A DNA stretch of 64,000 nt from Xiphydria camelus (GCA_963678675.1 OY783196.1:20686827-20750826), one strand, 5' to 3'; counted from the stretch's first letter, positions 1 through 12,659 are shown. The notes: generated by a model not told the origin, from the letters alone. A program made the numbers and translations.

Positions 1-31
1 CGTGATTGCAGAGTTCGGCAGACGATATACT

Positions 32-974
32 TTAACCCTTATGTCACTACCCGGGTACCCGGGTACCCACTTTGGCCTTTGTATCAATTTCACGTTCGAT
101 AGGAGATAGATACCAATTTTTCCGTCTGGATCCCCACCATTTCAACGATTTTGAACAGATCTATGTAGTCGAAATTTTTTTTTTTTAAATAAATACTTTT
201 TATTCGCGATCAAACATGAATACCCCAGTGGTTACTACCCGGTTACCCGGGTACCCACACGCGATTTCCTATGGAAAAATGAATGAACGTATGTTTTAAT
301 AATTAATACAGGCAACAACTTTTAAAATTTGTTTATTGAACATAGAATGATATTATTGTTTATAAGAAGTGGCATTATTAATATAAATTAATAGAATACA
401 TCATTCTGGAGTTGGTATAGGGCAATTCTTGCAAACAGTTAATGTATTTGCATGTTCTTCGCAAGTAGGTCTTCTACCAAATTTGCATGACTTTCGCGTC
501 TTTCTTCGTCGTTTATGGGGTGCTCCATAGCATATGTAGCATGAACCTGTTACATTTTTTCGGCCACTTGTATCGCGTTGGTATGGTGCAGCAGGAGCAG
601 TCGAAGTTGACGGAATTGGTGTGGTACTGTCGACACTAATGGCTTTTTTTCAGAATACTCTCGATTGTTACTCTTGTTGCCTGTATTAATTATTAAAACA
701 TACGTTCATTCATTTTTTCATAGGAAATCGCGTGTGGGTACCCGGGTAACCGGATAGTAACCAATGGGGTATTCATGTTTGATCGCAAATAAAAAGTATT
801 TATTAAAAAAAAATTTCTACTACATACATCTGTTCAAAATCGCTGAAATGGTGGGGATCCAGACGAAAAAATTTATATCTATCTCCTATCGAACGTGAAG
901 TTGATACAAAGTCCAAAGTGGGTACCCGGGTAGTAACCGCTGTGGAAAATTCCGGGTAGTAACATAAGGATTAA
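32..974. mobile_element. piggyBac-type foldback element with TTAA duplications
   Basis: TTAA occurs at 32-35 and 971-974 and the ends begin CCCTTATGT / ACATAAGGA, as expected for piggyBac elements. The ends are unusually long inverted repeats: about 36-315 pairs with about 672-970, including repeated GGGTACCCGGGTA motifs and the stretch around ATGAATGAACGTATG. The 350-bp loop holds only the C-terminal end of a transposase on the minus strand, so the copy is non-autonomous. Confidence 0.85.
401..645 (-). pseudogene. piggyBac transposase C-terminal cysteine-rich domain fragment
   Basis: Read on the minus strand, about 80 residues are open up to a TGA at 401-403. A Thr/Ser/Pro/Ala-rich linker is followed by GSCYICYG, a basic patch (KRRRKTRK), then cysteines and a histidine ending EEHANTLTVCKNC. 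This C-x2-C ... C ... C-x2-H ... C-x2-C arrangement is the zinc-binding tail that piggyBac transposases use to bind their ends. The DDD catalytic core is absent, so this is a remnant inside a deleted element. Family assignment is firm because the TTAA ends agree. Confidence 0.75.
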
Positions 975-2628
975 GCTCGATCCTGGGAGACGAGAAATTC
1001 CTATATTGTGTTCGAAACTGAATTCATAGTTGTAGATAATAAAATTAACGCGCGCGTGCGGTGTTTAATTTATGAAATATTTGCACCTAATTGGACTTTG
1101 CAGAATAATGGTTCAAGTGAAAGCTCTCTTGCTTTTTTTCTCTCTCGTCGTACGCGGGAATAATATTCGCACGGATGTAGATATCGTCATAGATAAAGCT
1201 TCTCACCCCTCGCTCTTCCTCTCGCACTGGGCGTCATTATTTTCTATAAACGTACCCACGACGCGTCCCTCCACGCCGCTCGTCATAAAGATTGCAAGGA
1301 GGTCCTTTATCTTCGAAACGCGTAGCTCCGGGGTCTCTTTATAATGCATAGTCACTGGCGTAAGTGATTGCCGTATCTAGAAGCTTGCATGCCAAAATCA
1401 ACCGGCTGAATAGATAATTTTGGTACTGCGCTTTCTTGAGGCACTTCATCGCTCCTATCGGCGCTGCCTCAAAGACAAGCATCACTTGAAAGTCAAGTAT
1501 CACGCGCCTACTCTACACTGGGAAACTGACGCGCGTGATGAGAATTTCTCTTACCGAAGTACGCGCGCGCGCGTGTATTCATGTCGTCTGATTGTGAGAT
1601 TCGGAAATCAATTAATAAGCGAATGCACAGTCGAGTAAATATTTTATAAATCACGCGAATATTAATATATATAATGAAATATATTAATATATATATTTGT
1701 AGCTGAGAGGTAAACAATCGTATGTCCATAAAAGAAAGTTTTCAGTAGTGAGCAAAACCACCTTACCTTTACCCCACTGATACACACACACATGAAGAGA
1801 CACTACCTTTTCAAAACTAAAAATATTGCCAACCAATAAAACGGGACTTACGATTTTTTACCTCAATAGCAAGTTGAAAGAGTGTAGTTTGAAAATGGTA
1901 TTAACTCAATATTGGGTAAAATTGGAGTCACGACTATTTGCCTCTCAGTTACAGATATATATATTATTGAAAATAAATTTTCAAATATTTTATTTATTAA
2001 AAGAGTACAAGTTATGACATGATTGACATACACGAGTGCGCCTGTGTGCGCAACGTAGCTGTGGACCGAAAATAACCGAACGTCGGCGAACAACGCTGAA
2101 CGTAAATTTTCTTCCAGCGAATTTACAGGCACGTGATGAGAGAAATTCTCACGGCGCAACACGAGGTTCGAGAAGTGATAATTAATATCTTTCTCTAAAA
2201 TTACCAAAAACTGGCACACACCTATCGGAATAAGAAAGTAGAATAAATTTCATGAAGATGGATTTCTTGACTATTCACGCCATTTGAAATTAACGAATAA
2301 TATCGCTTTCAAAATTAGCGCGAGCAAAATTCCGATAACGCTTGTGCTGACATTGCCCCGTCCTGCAGTTGCGCGTTCTCAAGAATACAATTTCTTCCGC
2401 GTGACGCAATCTCACGGGTTGCACCTCGAATTTGAATCAGCTACCGTTGGCGGGGTAGGATTTACACAGCCTCTTCCCCTCTCCCCCACCCAGTCATCCG
2501 GCCCTTCTGGCGAAATATTTGTGCGAGCGGGAAGCCGGCGCCCGATCGAGAGATACCTATCTGAATAATGTGGAGGTGTGCGGCGCGCGCGCTCACGAGG
2601 TGGGTTGCAACGTGTGGCATTGTTCCAG
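975..2628 (+). other. Intron sequence upstream of the first visible DIP exon
   Basis: No exon of the first Ig domain was found here. The stretch contains GC-dinucleotide runs (CGCGCGCGCG near 1561-1573), a small inverted-repeat element at 1692-1962 and two similar motifs around GATGAGA(A)ATTCTC near 1538 and 2136. It is best read as intron of the DIP gene, which starts left of the window. Confidence 0.5.
1692..1962. mobile_element. Small inverted-repeat element (MITE-like)
   Basis: About 30 bp at 1692-1721 (TTGTAGCTGAGAGGTAAAC core) is the imperfect reverse complement of about 1931-1962 (TTGCCTCTCAGTTACAG core). No coding potential and no clear target duplication, so the ends are approximate. 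Confidence 0.45.
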
Positions 2629-5600
2629 TACCCCCGGATATCCTGGACTACCCCACGAGTACGGACATGGTGGTGCGCGAGGGTACCAACGTGACGTTAC
2701 GCTGCGCGGCCAAAGGGACCCCAGAACCGACGGTCACGTGGCGCCGGGAAACCGGCGGCACCATCACCCACGAAGGTACGTTACGCCAAGTTTGATCGAC
2801 GCTTCGGGAGGCTGTGTGAAAAGGAGCGTCGAAGACGGGAGAGAAATGTCTCGATTGCTCTCTGTGGTTCGTCATCGCCATTAAGGGGTCCCATCGGAAG
2901 GGAGAGTAGCAGCTATAGCTTATATTTATGCATTTGTGGAATTTATCAAAAGATGTATTGTACAATTAAAAATCTCCTGCATTTTTGTTTTGCACATTTA
3001 ATGAATATTCATATAGTTTTGTAATATCGCAGTCCTTCCATACTCGTCTTATATGCAGACGAAATTGTAATACGCGCCAAAATACCTACTGCATCGCAAC
3101 GCCTTGGGCGCCGGACTAACCGCTCCAATAGTCCAAGCAGCCTAATTGTGGAAATGCGGCATGTATAATCCAATTCGGGAGAATATGGCCCATTCGACTT
3201 GGCCTCTAGCTCCCGCCGCTGCACATACACACACGGCATTTATATTGCGTTGGGTTGCCTCTACTAGACTCATACCGAAGCATAGGTACCTTTCTCGAAG
3301 AAAGCGGCGAACCGAGAGGTCGTCATTGTCCCCGTCCGCGTTTAATCGGGTGTGCCTTTCTCGTTTGGATTAAAGCGATTCTAATTGTAACTGTCGAGGT
3401 GGAGACGCGACAAAGCACTCGGATAATTGGCAGCTGCCGGAATAGAAGCGCTATCGAAACGTGGCTAGTCTATGGTGTGATTTATTATTCGCGAGCGGCG
3501 AGTAGTCATTATTCGGCGACGTTTTCGATTTAATAATTCGTATAGGCGTTCACGGGTGACGCGTAACTCTTTCACCCTGTAATTAGCCGGCGATATTTGA
3601 GGCCATTAAATATTCCTAATATCGGCCACGGGTGTGACTAATTCAGGAAGAAGTCGTATCGGCAAATTAACGCGGAACAAAATATTTAGGAGATCCAACA
3701 TTACGCGTAGTCACAGTCAAATATATAATATTTTGCCACAGCAGCCAGAAATATTGCAACAACTGCCATACGATCAGCTGCGGCAAAATACGATTGACTC
3801 TTGCAACGATACAGTTGTTCGTTGCAACGCCACTTCCGGCTGTCCCAGTAATATTTCTGGCTGTGTCATGTACGATGTTGAAAGAAGTAGAAGCAATCCG
3901 ATATAAGAAACTAGATCCTGAGTATATCTCGAAAGGGGAACCTCGTTAAAGATTCTCTCGATGAAAGTGTCTGCCGCGTGTGAGGGTGCGTAATATTTTG
4001 TTCTTTTCGTACGCGACCGGTACAACTTCTGGAACCGGATGAGGCCGAGAGGGAGGGGGGGAGGGGGGCGAACGAAGCGTGAGTGGTACTCATGGTGAGG
4101 CGCGCTTCGGTAATTTATTCACGAGATGAATCTTTTATTTCTTACGTCTATTTTAAGGAATCGCTTTAGTACTCGTCGCGTCCCGCGTGCATTCTTTCCC
4201 ATGCTCGTCGCGCGTATCTCCATTAGGAAATAGCATCGCGAAATAAAATATTCTATGGTCTATCTCCGTCATCGAGTGGAAACTGGACCTTTTTCCCTTT
4301 TCTCAAGTGCATTCGAGTGTCTCGCGGTTGATCGGGATGAACGACGAATAGGTTCCGCCGCTTCGAGGTATTCCAATTTTCGGAGATTATCCGAAATAGT
4401 AGAGCTCCTTTAAAAGCACGTTTCTCATGGAAGTATTCGCTGTACGCGTGAGACGAGGCACTCTGCTTACTCGAAATTCTACGACGTCTCACTCGTTACA
4501 TTCAACGAGCACTGTACCGTGTCGAGTACTTGACTCCTCGTATATAAATTATTTAATGGAACTACTGTTTTCTGTTTTAAGTAAGTTTCTTTGCCGCGCG
4601 ACATCAACATTGAAACTAGGATTATAAATAGATTGAAGTATAAAATAAAAGAAATAGGCCGGTGATAATGATGTTCATTATAGTAGATCGCCCTCGGCGT
4701 ATTTTCTGGATGATTTAAGAGATTTTACTGCCCACTCTCTCACGTATATCAGCTAGACGGGGAAATGTGTTTCAATAGTTGACATAACTGCACCGCATTT
4801 TATGTCATTGCAGTGGCGAGCATCGTAGGCCCGGAGCTGGAGATAACGCGGGTAACCCGACAACACATGGGACCGTACCTGTGCATCGCATCGAACGGAG
4901 TGCCACCCACCGTGAGCAAGCGGATTGTCCTCATTGTGCACTGTACGTGTAATCAGAACTTTCTCAACCAGTAGATACGTACGTGACTACTACTGGAATG
5001 ATAAGTGTGCGTGCTCGAATAACTCCGGATTAGGATTTTCTATGTGTTCTCGTGGCACTTGTCGAAGAATGCTTAGAAAATAATACTTGAGGTTGTGTGT
5101 GGAGTTTATGCTAATTCGAAGAATAAAATATATATCTCTTTAGCGCATACAGAGTGTCCCAGAAATAGCGGACACGGAACACGTGACGATATTCGTCTTG
5201 ATAAAGTAGACTTCATCAGTCATTCGGCGATGGTTTATTCACCTTTAGTTAAATTTACCCAGCAGATAATTACCTTGGATACAATTGTGCTGACAATTGT
5301 TTCAATAGAAATTACCTTTTAGATAAATTTAACAGGAGGTGAATAAACCGGTCCTCAGTTGACATTTCATCTTGTAGTTAAATAACTGAGCAGTCGAACG
5401 CTACCATCATTTGTTCACGACGCTCTCGCTCGAGAGACGACGAATTATCAGCGAGGCTTTCCACTGATATCGCATTGCGGTTGTACAATTTCTTCTTCCT
5501 CCTGCGTGAAACCTGTTGGTCGCAGGACAATTTGAATTGTACGTTCAAAGTCCAATTTTTAATGAGGAATACCGTTACGTGCTTCGTGTCTATTATTTCC

Positions 5601-7967
5601 GGGACACCGTCTATAATCGAAATGGAGCGACGCGTATCACTCAGATTTTTAAATTATCGTATATCCCACAGTTCCACCCATGGTGTGGATAGAAAATCAG
5701 CTTATAGGAGCTTACGAGGGCCAGAGACTCTCTCTGGAATGCAACAGTGGAGCCTACCCCATACCAATCACCTATTGGACTAGTCCGAGCAATGAGACTA
5801 TCATCAGCGGTGAGTTTCATGATCGCTACTTTCAATCGAATCACCCTCGAAATTTTTATTGGACCACATTTGCATCTCATATATGATTGTAAGGTAAGGT
5901 GGGGTAAGAGCGTACAAAAAAAAAAATAGACGGGGCAAGTGCCTCATATCAATTTTTATTCAAGTTTCTTAGCGAATGGTGCTGCCATCTTTAATTTGTA
6001 ATTTTTTATGAGTACGTATGTTAATTAAGCTGTTTTTTGTTAAATCTAAGAGGTATTCCTGCAGTTGCTAATCTAAATTTTTGTTTTTGTTGATATGTTG
6101 ATGTAATGTACTTTCCCCGTCCATTTTTTGGTATGCTCTTACCCCACCTTACCTTATATTCAAGGTATTGCTGAATTGCAAGGGAATCTTTTAATCAAAT
6201 TCGTTTTGAATTAAAATATTCAATAATAGTTTAGTTACGGCTATTTTCAATTTTCTTAAAATGTTCAACATTTAGACAATAACTACAAAGTCGAGACTAT
6301 ACCGTCAGGATACGAAAATAGGATGAAGCTCACTATACAATCGGTGCGTTCGCAAGATTTCGGAGCATTCAGATGCGTCTCGACAAATTCTCTCGGTGAA
6401 ACTGACGGAAAAATCAAACTTTACAGTAAGTATCAACTGTTTGCTTATAATTTTATTCCAAAAATAGAGCAGACTGTATATTTTTGTAACTCATTTTATA
6501 TTAAATAAAAGGGAAATTAAGTTAAGATCTGGTAAAATTATTTTACGGACATGTCTGATGCAAATTTATATTATTAAAAACTTCTCGTAAGTAAACAAAT
6601 TCTGTTCTATAATTTTCTTCACGAGTTGCGGGTAGCAACAGAAATATTTATTTCGAATGTATGGCAAAATTATTTCGAGCAAGCAAACTGAGCGATCGAT
6701 TACCTGTGGACTATGAGAAGTTGAGCCTTTTCGCAGAACTAGTCGTCAATATAATATTTCGACGTTTGCCGAGTGACATAAGTGGCATGTCGTGTAGCGC
6801 CATGCCCATTCAAGCTCGCGTTAGACCCACTAAACCTCATTAAATCTTAATTGATTAGCAGCTAATTAGAAGCTCGTAACAGCGCACCCAACATGAGAGA
6901 ATTACGATGCATCGAGGAAAACTTGAATCGCAACGCAAGGTGAACAAACAATAGTGCCGAAGCGTATAACGAAAGCTCGTTAGGCATGTTGTCGAATATT
7001 CGCGTGCCGTTTCAAGTGAATACTCACTAAACTTTCAACAGCACCTAATTGAATTGACGGCGCGCGAGCTCTTTAATTTTCGGAATAACGGCGTCGATCG
7101 GTAGCTGATAAAAAAGACGGCGAGGGCGGTGGTAATGGAGAATTCGGGTTAAACTAGAACCTATTATTTTATGTCATGATCAATTAGCTCTGACAATGCT
7201 AGGTGCCTCTTAATTAGCGAGCCGCGTCAAAGGTAAAATTGTTAATTATTTCGTCCTCTCATCGACGTACGGTTCCATTATTAATTTCAGCAGATTTACT
7301 TTCATGGACAATTCTATTGATACAGTGAATACCATTCAATTAATACCTATACACTACAAATTGCTCCATAATTTAGACATCGAGAAAAGCCGATAAAGAG
7401 AGTTTATTAAATTGTGTCGGAATCGTTAAAAGTTTAATTAATCAAAGTAGATGACGTAATATTCATATTTGGTTTCGCTTTGTAATTACGAGTAAATATT
7501 AGCTTTGATGGAATTCAGAATGTGAAGAAATATATTGATAATAATAATAATATGTATATTCGTTTAATTTACGATCATGACAGTCATCTTTCAGATGTAA
7601 TTTAATTATCAACCCAAGTCCGATTTACAATATACGACTAAAGTCTTTTGATCTCTCCCAAACCTGTAACTGATACAAGCCTTCGAGTGCTATATTAATT
7701 GCTTTAAATCTTCCAGAAATCACAAGTCCGTCTACAACTCGTAGACCTAATTCAAGGAGGGATTCCAAGAAGTCTTGGAACGGAGCTTACAATCACGAGA
7801 AGAAAGTCGCAGGAGCGAGAGAAGGTGTATCTTCGAAAGATGATGACGATATGGAAGAGGCAATGGACTTCTCGTCAGCGACAGCGACTTGCCTCTTCCA
7901 TTGTGACTTTATGAATTCGAGAATAACGACAATTCTGATTGCGCTCATAGGCCAGTTATTACTGTAG
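2629..7967 (+). CDS. Dpr-interacting protein (DIP) family Ig-domain surface protein, 3' exons
   Basis: Five exons join in frame: 2629-2775, 4814-4942, 5672-5809, 6276-6425 and 7717-7967, ending TAG at 7965-7967. All introns are GT-AG and every internal junction is phase 1. The roughly 271 visible residues begin at the Ig1-Ig2 linker (VPPDILDYPTSTDM). Ig2 has its cysteines in TLRCAAKG and YLCIASNG and its core Trp in VTWRRE; Ig3 has LECNSGAYP, ITYWTSP and FRCVSTNS. The PPMVWIENQLIGAYEGQ stretch is typical of DIPs. The last exon is a Ser/Arg/Asp-rich linker ending in a hydrophobic tail (ITTILIALIGQLLL), which suggests a GPI anchor. Family members bind Dpr proteins at neuronal surfaces and guide synaptic matching. 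Ig1 and the signal peptide are outside the window. The exact DIP paralog cannot be named, and lachesin-like proteins are the nearest alternative. Confidence 0.9.
2776..4813 (+). other. DIP intron, no other gene seen
   Basis: This lies between the two Ig2 exons. It contains a 14-bp inverted repeat (CAGCCAGAAATATT at 3741 and its complement at 3850) and a G-rich run near 4050-4070. Short open frames here lack recognisable domains. Confidence 0.6.
5234..5347. repeat. Inverted repeat in DIP intron
   Basis: Arms 5234-5257 and 5324-5347 match at about 21 of 24 positions (TTTATTCACC ... GGTGAATAAA) around a 66-bp loop. It may be a fragment of a small transposon; a TGTCCCAGAAATAGCGGACA stretch lies just left. 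Confidence 0.5.
5892..6154. mobile_element. Tc1/mariner-type MITE in DIP intron
   Basis: A 263-bp element has near-perfect terminal inverted repeats (AGGTAAGGTGGGGTAAGAGC at the left end, its complement at the right) and TA at both flanks (5890-5891, 6155-6156). It carries no open frame of note. It sits between the two Ig3 exons. Confidence 0.85.
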
Positions 7968-9447
7968 ACGTTTCACGTTATTCTGCAGCTGTGTATAGTT
8001 GTTGAAGGGATGCGACGAAAGGAGCGACGCAGTGTGCAAATTCGGTGAGCGATTGTGTTCGCGAATCACTGCAGCGCACGACACCGAGTGATACATTTCA
8101 ATTAAAAAAACAGGTGACACGTTGTATTTTACGTGTTCCGCGTTGCATCTAGCATCGCGCTGCCTCGGCGTGTGAACGGATGTATAATAGAAAACGAATT
8201 GGTATACATTTTGTACTAGACTCCCATATGATTTATTGCATTTATTTACTTATGCGCACGTACAACGAACGCGAGTGAAGAAAACACTGCACGTCGGTAC
8301 CGTACGGCTTTGTAAATATGTATGACTTAGCAGCAGACTAACAGCAGACAAAAAACAGATTATGGGCAGACTTCAGTGTATCTGCCGAAAGATTTGGCTG
8401 CAGTTAGAATCTTCCATAAGATTAGCAGTTGGATGATAAAACCGAAAACTAATTAAGTACACTTATTAAGTACGAAATTTATATAATGTAAAAAATGTAA
8501 TGTAACAGTACACCAATTGCTGCAAATTGTAACACAATCTGCGCTTACTATACAATAACAGGTGCAGGGCAATGAGAAAAATGTTTAATTTACCAGGAAA
8601 ATGTAAAATTAACAGCAAAGTCGAATGCAGTTTACATATCGAGTAATTAATTGTACACAGAGTTTAGTTGCATTTAGAAGAATATATTTTCAATTTTGAC
8701 TTTGTAAATTTAACATCAGCATTTTTTTCCGTGTATGAAAAAAATATAGATCATACGAAACTCGTAAAACACTCACGATAGAAAATAAACTGAATGCTTA
8801 AAAATATTGCCTGAAACATTCGAAGGAGTGCGGTTTCATCGATTCATTCATAGTTTTATCATCAATTGAGAAATTTTTCATAGGCCGACATATCGCTTCA
8901 CTGTTAATAACTAATCATCTCCATGAGTCATGTTGTTGTCTTCCAACTGATGTGCTATGTACATTCTTACTTATCGACGAGATATTAGAACATTTTAGGC
9001 AGTGATTGCGTGATCCTTGCCCACAAAATTCTTGCTGATCGTACTTAAAAAATTCTCGAATACCTATTGAATATTTCATCGACTTTTGTGAGCATTTAAT
9101 ATCCAGAAAAAGAATGTTTCAAGAAATAAACACAAAATATTTTTTCGATATTTTGGTAAAGTAAAAAGAGAAATAAGATGTTTGTTGGTAAAAATCTCGT
9201 ATATACTAAGTACTGACTGTATGAGAAACAACATTCTTTTAAACACCTTACATAAAAATTAAGAGATAAGCATATGTGTATGAAGGGTTATATATGTAAA
9301 TGAATAGTGCTTCACCTTTGCGATGCGTATAAAAACAAATTCGTGGCAACAAAATTTAGGAGGATCGGATCAGTTTTTTTGAGTCTCAAAAAAAGGGAAG
9401 TTTAGAAAATTTTTCTACGTCTATGCAACCAATGACGATGAGTATTC
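7968..9447 (+). other. DIP 3' flank and UTR, no further gene seen
   Basis: Sequence after the DIP stop is AT-rich without recognisable coding potential. Poly(A)-signal-like AATAAA occurs near 8785. A short palindrome (TTTTTTTGAG-T-CTCAAAAAAA) lies at about 9374-9394. The true transcript end cannot be placed. Confidence 0.4.
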
Positions 9448-9451
9448 TTAA

Positions 9452-9696
9452 CACGTTCGCTGCGTATCACACGGCTCCCGCGTGAGGTGACTGTGTCTCC
9501 TGGGCGGATCACGCGGATCACGCGGCTCCCGCGGCACGCCAACATAGTTTTACGCAAATTTCGAGATTTTAGTACGGGGGTTAACTCAGTGATCTTGATA
9601 CGCAGGGAACGTGTTCGTTCGCTGCGTATCACGCAGCTCCCGCGTGGAAGGCACAGCCACCCTCACGCGGGAACCGCGTGATCCGCAGCGAACGTG
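9452..9696. mobile_element. piggyBac-type MITE flanked by TTAA
   Basis: TTAA lies at 9448-9451 and 9697-9700. The ends are inverted repeats (CACGTTCGCTGCG ... CGCAGCGAACGTG). The interior repeats a CGCGGATCA / CGCGGCTCCCGCG theme several times in both orientations. No coding region. Confidence 0.8.
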
Positions 9697-9700
9697 TTAA

Positions 9701-10144
9701 ATAGGAGGATGAAATGCAATATTATTTATACATATTTTTTGAAAGTTTGCAATGTAAAATAGACATATTAGTTGGCGTATCCTCCTTTTAATGGATAACT
9801 ACCGGGGAAAAGGATAACGACGTGGAAGTAATACGTTAATACAACATTCCGCTCGTTTTTCACATGGATGACGTTCGCTAGAGATATTTTTTACTCATTT
9901 GTCATCAGAGCATTGTCGTCGGTTTCCCGACTACAGCAATGGAGAAAACTCGGATATATCAACTAGTTTCTCCTGCCTCTCGTCAATTCAATATATTGGA
10001 ATTTCTCGAAAAGAAGAATTTGAATTACTTTATTTTTAGATTTCACATGAGGCATACATCATTCATTTTGGAAATGATTTAAAAGATATTCGGTTGGGAA
10101 ACTATCGAAATCTAGCAGACACTTATCCAGTGAATATGAATATA
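9701..10144. other. Gene-free spacer
   Basis: AT-rich sequence with no coding or repeat signal that I can support. Confidence 0.5.
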
Positions 10145-10146
10145 TT

Positions 10147-11058
10147 ACGAGGATATATCAAATACGTATAAACGGGATTCGTTTTGTAAAAAATTCTAAC
10201 TTTATTTAATTAAGCTTAGAAATATATATTATTTTATTACACAGTCTCCCGCCTTGGAAATACTTTTTTCCTATCGGATTGGGAGCTTTTTATTCCATCA
10301 TTGTAGAAAATCATGGGACGTTCTTGTAGCCATTGGAGCACAAATGCTTCCACCGCGTCGTTGTCGTTGAAACGTGGCCTTCAAGCGCTTCTCAGAGGGG
10401 TCCAAAAAATGGAAGTCACAAGGAAACAAGTCGGGTCTATATGGCGGATGTTTCAGCATTTCCCATCCTAATGCATCACATTTTTGCCTTGTGGCATTGG
10501 CCGCACGAGGCCTGGCGTTGTCCTGCAAAAGAGTGACACTTCTGACCGATTGCTTCTTTCTTTTCCTTCGAAATGACAATTTCACGGCATCCAGAAATTC
10601 ACAATAATATTGCGCAGTAATCGTGCATCGATCGTGGAGAAAGTTAACGTGAAAAGCACCGCCTCAATGCTGGCTTCGGTCATACTCGTCCTTGAGCGGT
10701 GAGCGTAGCTCTCGTTCTCGACCTTTTCACGCCCTCCAGAATATTCTTTGTGCCATGCAAACACACGGGTTTATTGACAAGGTCTTATCCCCGAACTGTG
10801 CCTGTAATCGCCGCAAAATTTAGGTTGGATTCACTCCCCCCTTGGCCAAGAACTTGATTATAATCCGTTGATCCACGGAGACATGCGCTTCTGTCTTGCT
10901 CATGATTTCTTTTCATACTAAAGGGACTCGAGCGAATTGCCGGTCGGTTCTCCCCTCTTCTTAACGGTACAGACCATCTACGCATCAACTCCTTCAAGGT
11001 CACAGACCCGTCCGTAATTTAAAAAAAATCAGTCCCGTTTATATTTGATATACCCTTG
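10147..11058 (-). mobile_element. Internally deleted mariner element
   Basis: The ends are imperfect inverted repeats (left GATATATCAAATACG..AAACGGGATTCG, right the complement of GTATATCAAATATAAACGGGACTG) with TA at 10145-10146 and 11059-11060. At about 912 bp it is shorter than a full mariner of about 1.3 kb. The transposase relic is on the minus strand. Confidence 0.8.
10298..10913 (-). pseudogene. mariner transposase, deleted and frameshifted
   Basis: The minus strand starts with MSKTEAHVSVDQR, then a helix-turn-helix region (IIIKFLAK, then ILRRLQAQFGD) and a FAWHKEYSGGREKVEN segment, matching the N-terminus of irritans-like mariner transposases. A stop replaces a residue after GGVNPT and the frame shifts. 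Near 10645 the sequence jumps from EASIEAV to VNFLHDRCTITAQYY, skipping roughly 130 residues that should carry the first catalytic Asp. The C-terminal part is preserved, with LLQDNARP carrying the second Asp and the segment HPPYRPDLFPCDFHF carrying the third. It cannot encode an active enzyme. Confidence 0.85.
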
Positions 11059-11061
11059 TAC

Positions 11062-12580
11062 AATATCCATTCCAATTTTTACGATGATTTACGCGCATGA
11101 ACAATATTTGGTGCAATGATCCTCTTTCGATTTTTAACGATCGCATAGTGCAGGCTTGTTCTCAAAATTGCGGATACAATTTCCAACAGTTTCAAGTCGA
11201 TCTTATCTTTCAACCCCATCGCGCCTTCGCTCGTAGCTGCATCGTAAAATCGTAGATAAGCTATACCCTGCAACTAATTAGCATACGGTCATAGTTACGC
11301 CACTGCAGTAGAATATGGGTGGTTCTATTGCTTCCCCATGAAATATTGCCATTCTACACATTATGTATAAAGTACGAAGATTGAAAGATATAAATAAAAT
11401 AGGAATAATGCTTAACGTAAGACAATTTATATTGGGACGTCGTTTGATTCAGTTTTTTAATGCAGTCCCGAATCGCTAAATGTAAGTCTGTTAAAAAAAG
11501 TGGAGAACGATGATCGATTCGGGTATCCATGAGTTTATTTATAATTTTTTATGTGCTGTACATAAAAGTACGATCATTGACAACACGATGCATCGATCAT
11601 GGTTTAGGCTTAAAACTGGATTGTATAATAACACCAGCTGTACAGCTGTATATATACGTAGAATGAGCCTCAGGGACATGTAAATAGATTGAACTAAGAT
11701 GATACATTAATTTTTGCATTCGTGATAACGAAATATCGGTGTAAATATAATATATGTTATTAGTGTTATGTATAAGGGTAATAAATGTTAGACAATCGTA
11801 ATTTGTCGAAAACCCGAACGTCATTTGTCGTATTGTTTTCTTATATCGACGAATGTGTCTCTGATTTGACATTTCAAACGCTTTACAATTCTTTGCGAAT
11901 TGTTTCTTCGATACAAATGAAAGTAAATATAACATGTAATTAATATGTTAGAACACACTGACAAATATAGCATGTTAATGATTAAGACTACGGTTCGCTT
12001 AATTTTTTTATATCCTTGTCTAGACGCGCAAGAGGGTCAAGTTTATCGGACGCGTTTTCCATATAGGCTGACGAGTACTGTTATTGGCAATTTAAGAAGA
12101 TGAAATTATACAGTTATTGGCACTGCTATATCTCTCTATTTAATATAGTCATCGTCAACGGATGTCAATCATTATCGCGGTGCCGACAATTATACCCGTT
12201 ATCTTACATAATTCACCAGTAAACTCGTTAGCGATACTATACAACGGTGGTGAAAGAAACGAAATACGTCTTTCTTCTTTTGGAAAGCTCAAATCCTTGA
12301 GAATCATTTATAGCGAATTTGATTGCACTGCACTCAATGCGCACTATACGGCAATCCAATCGAATTTACCATTAATGTTTGGTCACAGACGAAGTATACG
12401 TACTCTCGCGTGCGCTAAATTTTCCAACTATTTCCTACTGTGGGTGAATATATTTTATTGCATTGGCAAAAAAAGAATAATAGAGGTAAAACGCGTACAA
12501 AAAGTTCTAGCCACGTGGAGAAATCAAGAATTGTATGCTACATTAATTACTACGATGGCTGCAAGAGCTATGCTATAAGC
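11062..12580. repeat. Left part of the segmental duplication (partner 29702-31040)
   Basis: This stretch is about 95% identical by eye to 29702-31040. Copy 1 has an extra stretch of about 110-150 bp near 11190-11343. No gene is supported. Differences between the two copies fall without respect to any reading frame, so the open frames at 11597-11935 (-) and 12162-12578 (+) look non-coding. Confidence 0.7.
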
Positions 12581-12659
12581 GGATGGCCGAATGACAAAGG
12601 CAGTTGCCGTTGCGACACACAATTCACTGCATCCATATTGGAAATGACATTCAGTCGCA

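Noticed and set aside
2284..2628. Open frames just before the first DIP exon
   Set aside because: They cross the splice acceptor at 2627-2628 and are not Ig-like; read as intron.
3634..4025. Open frames in the DIP intron
   Set aside because: No domain, no splice logic with the DIP exons; a short inverted repeat accounts for the symmetry.
11597..11935. 112-codon minus-strand open frame conserved at 30066-30404
   Set aside because: The whole block is duplicated; about 14 base differences give 9-10 residue changes, as expected for neutral drift, and no domain is recognisable.
12162..12578. 138-codon plus-strand open frame with a partner at 30631-31025
   Set aside because: The frame is broken by indels in the second duplicate and the sequence resembles no known family.
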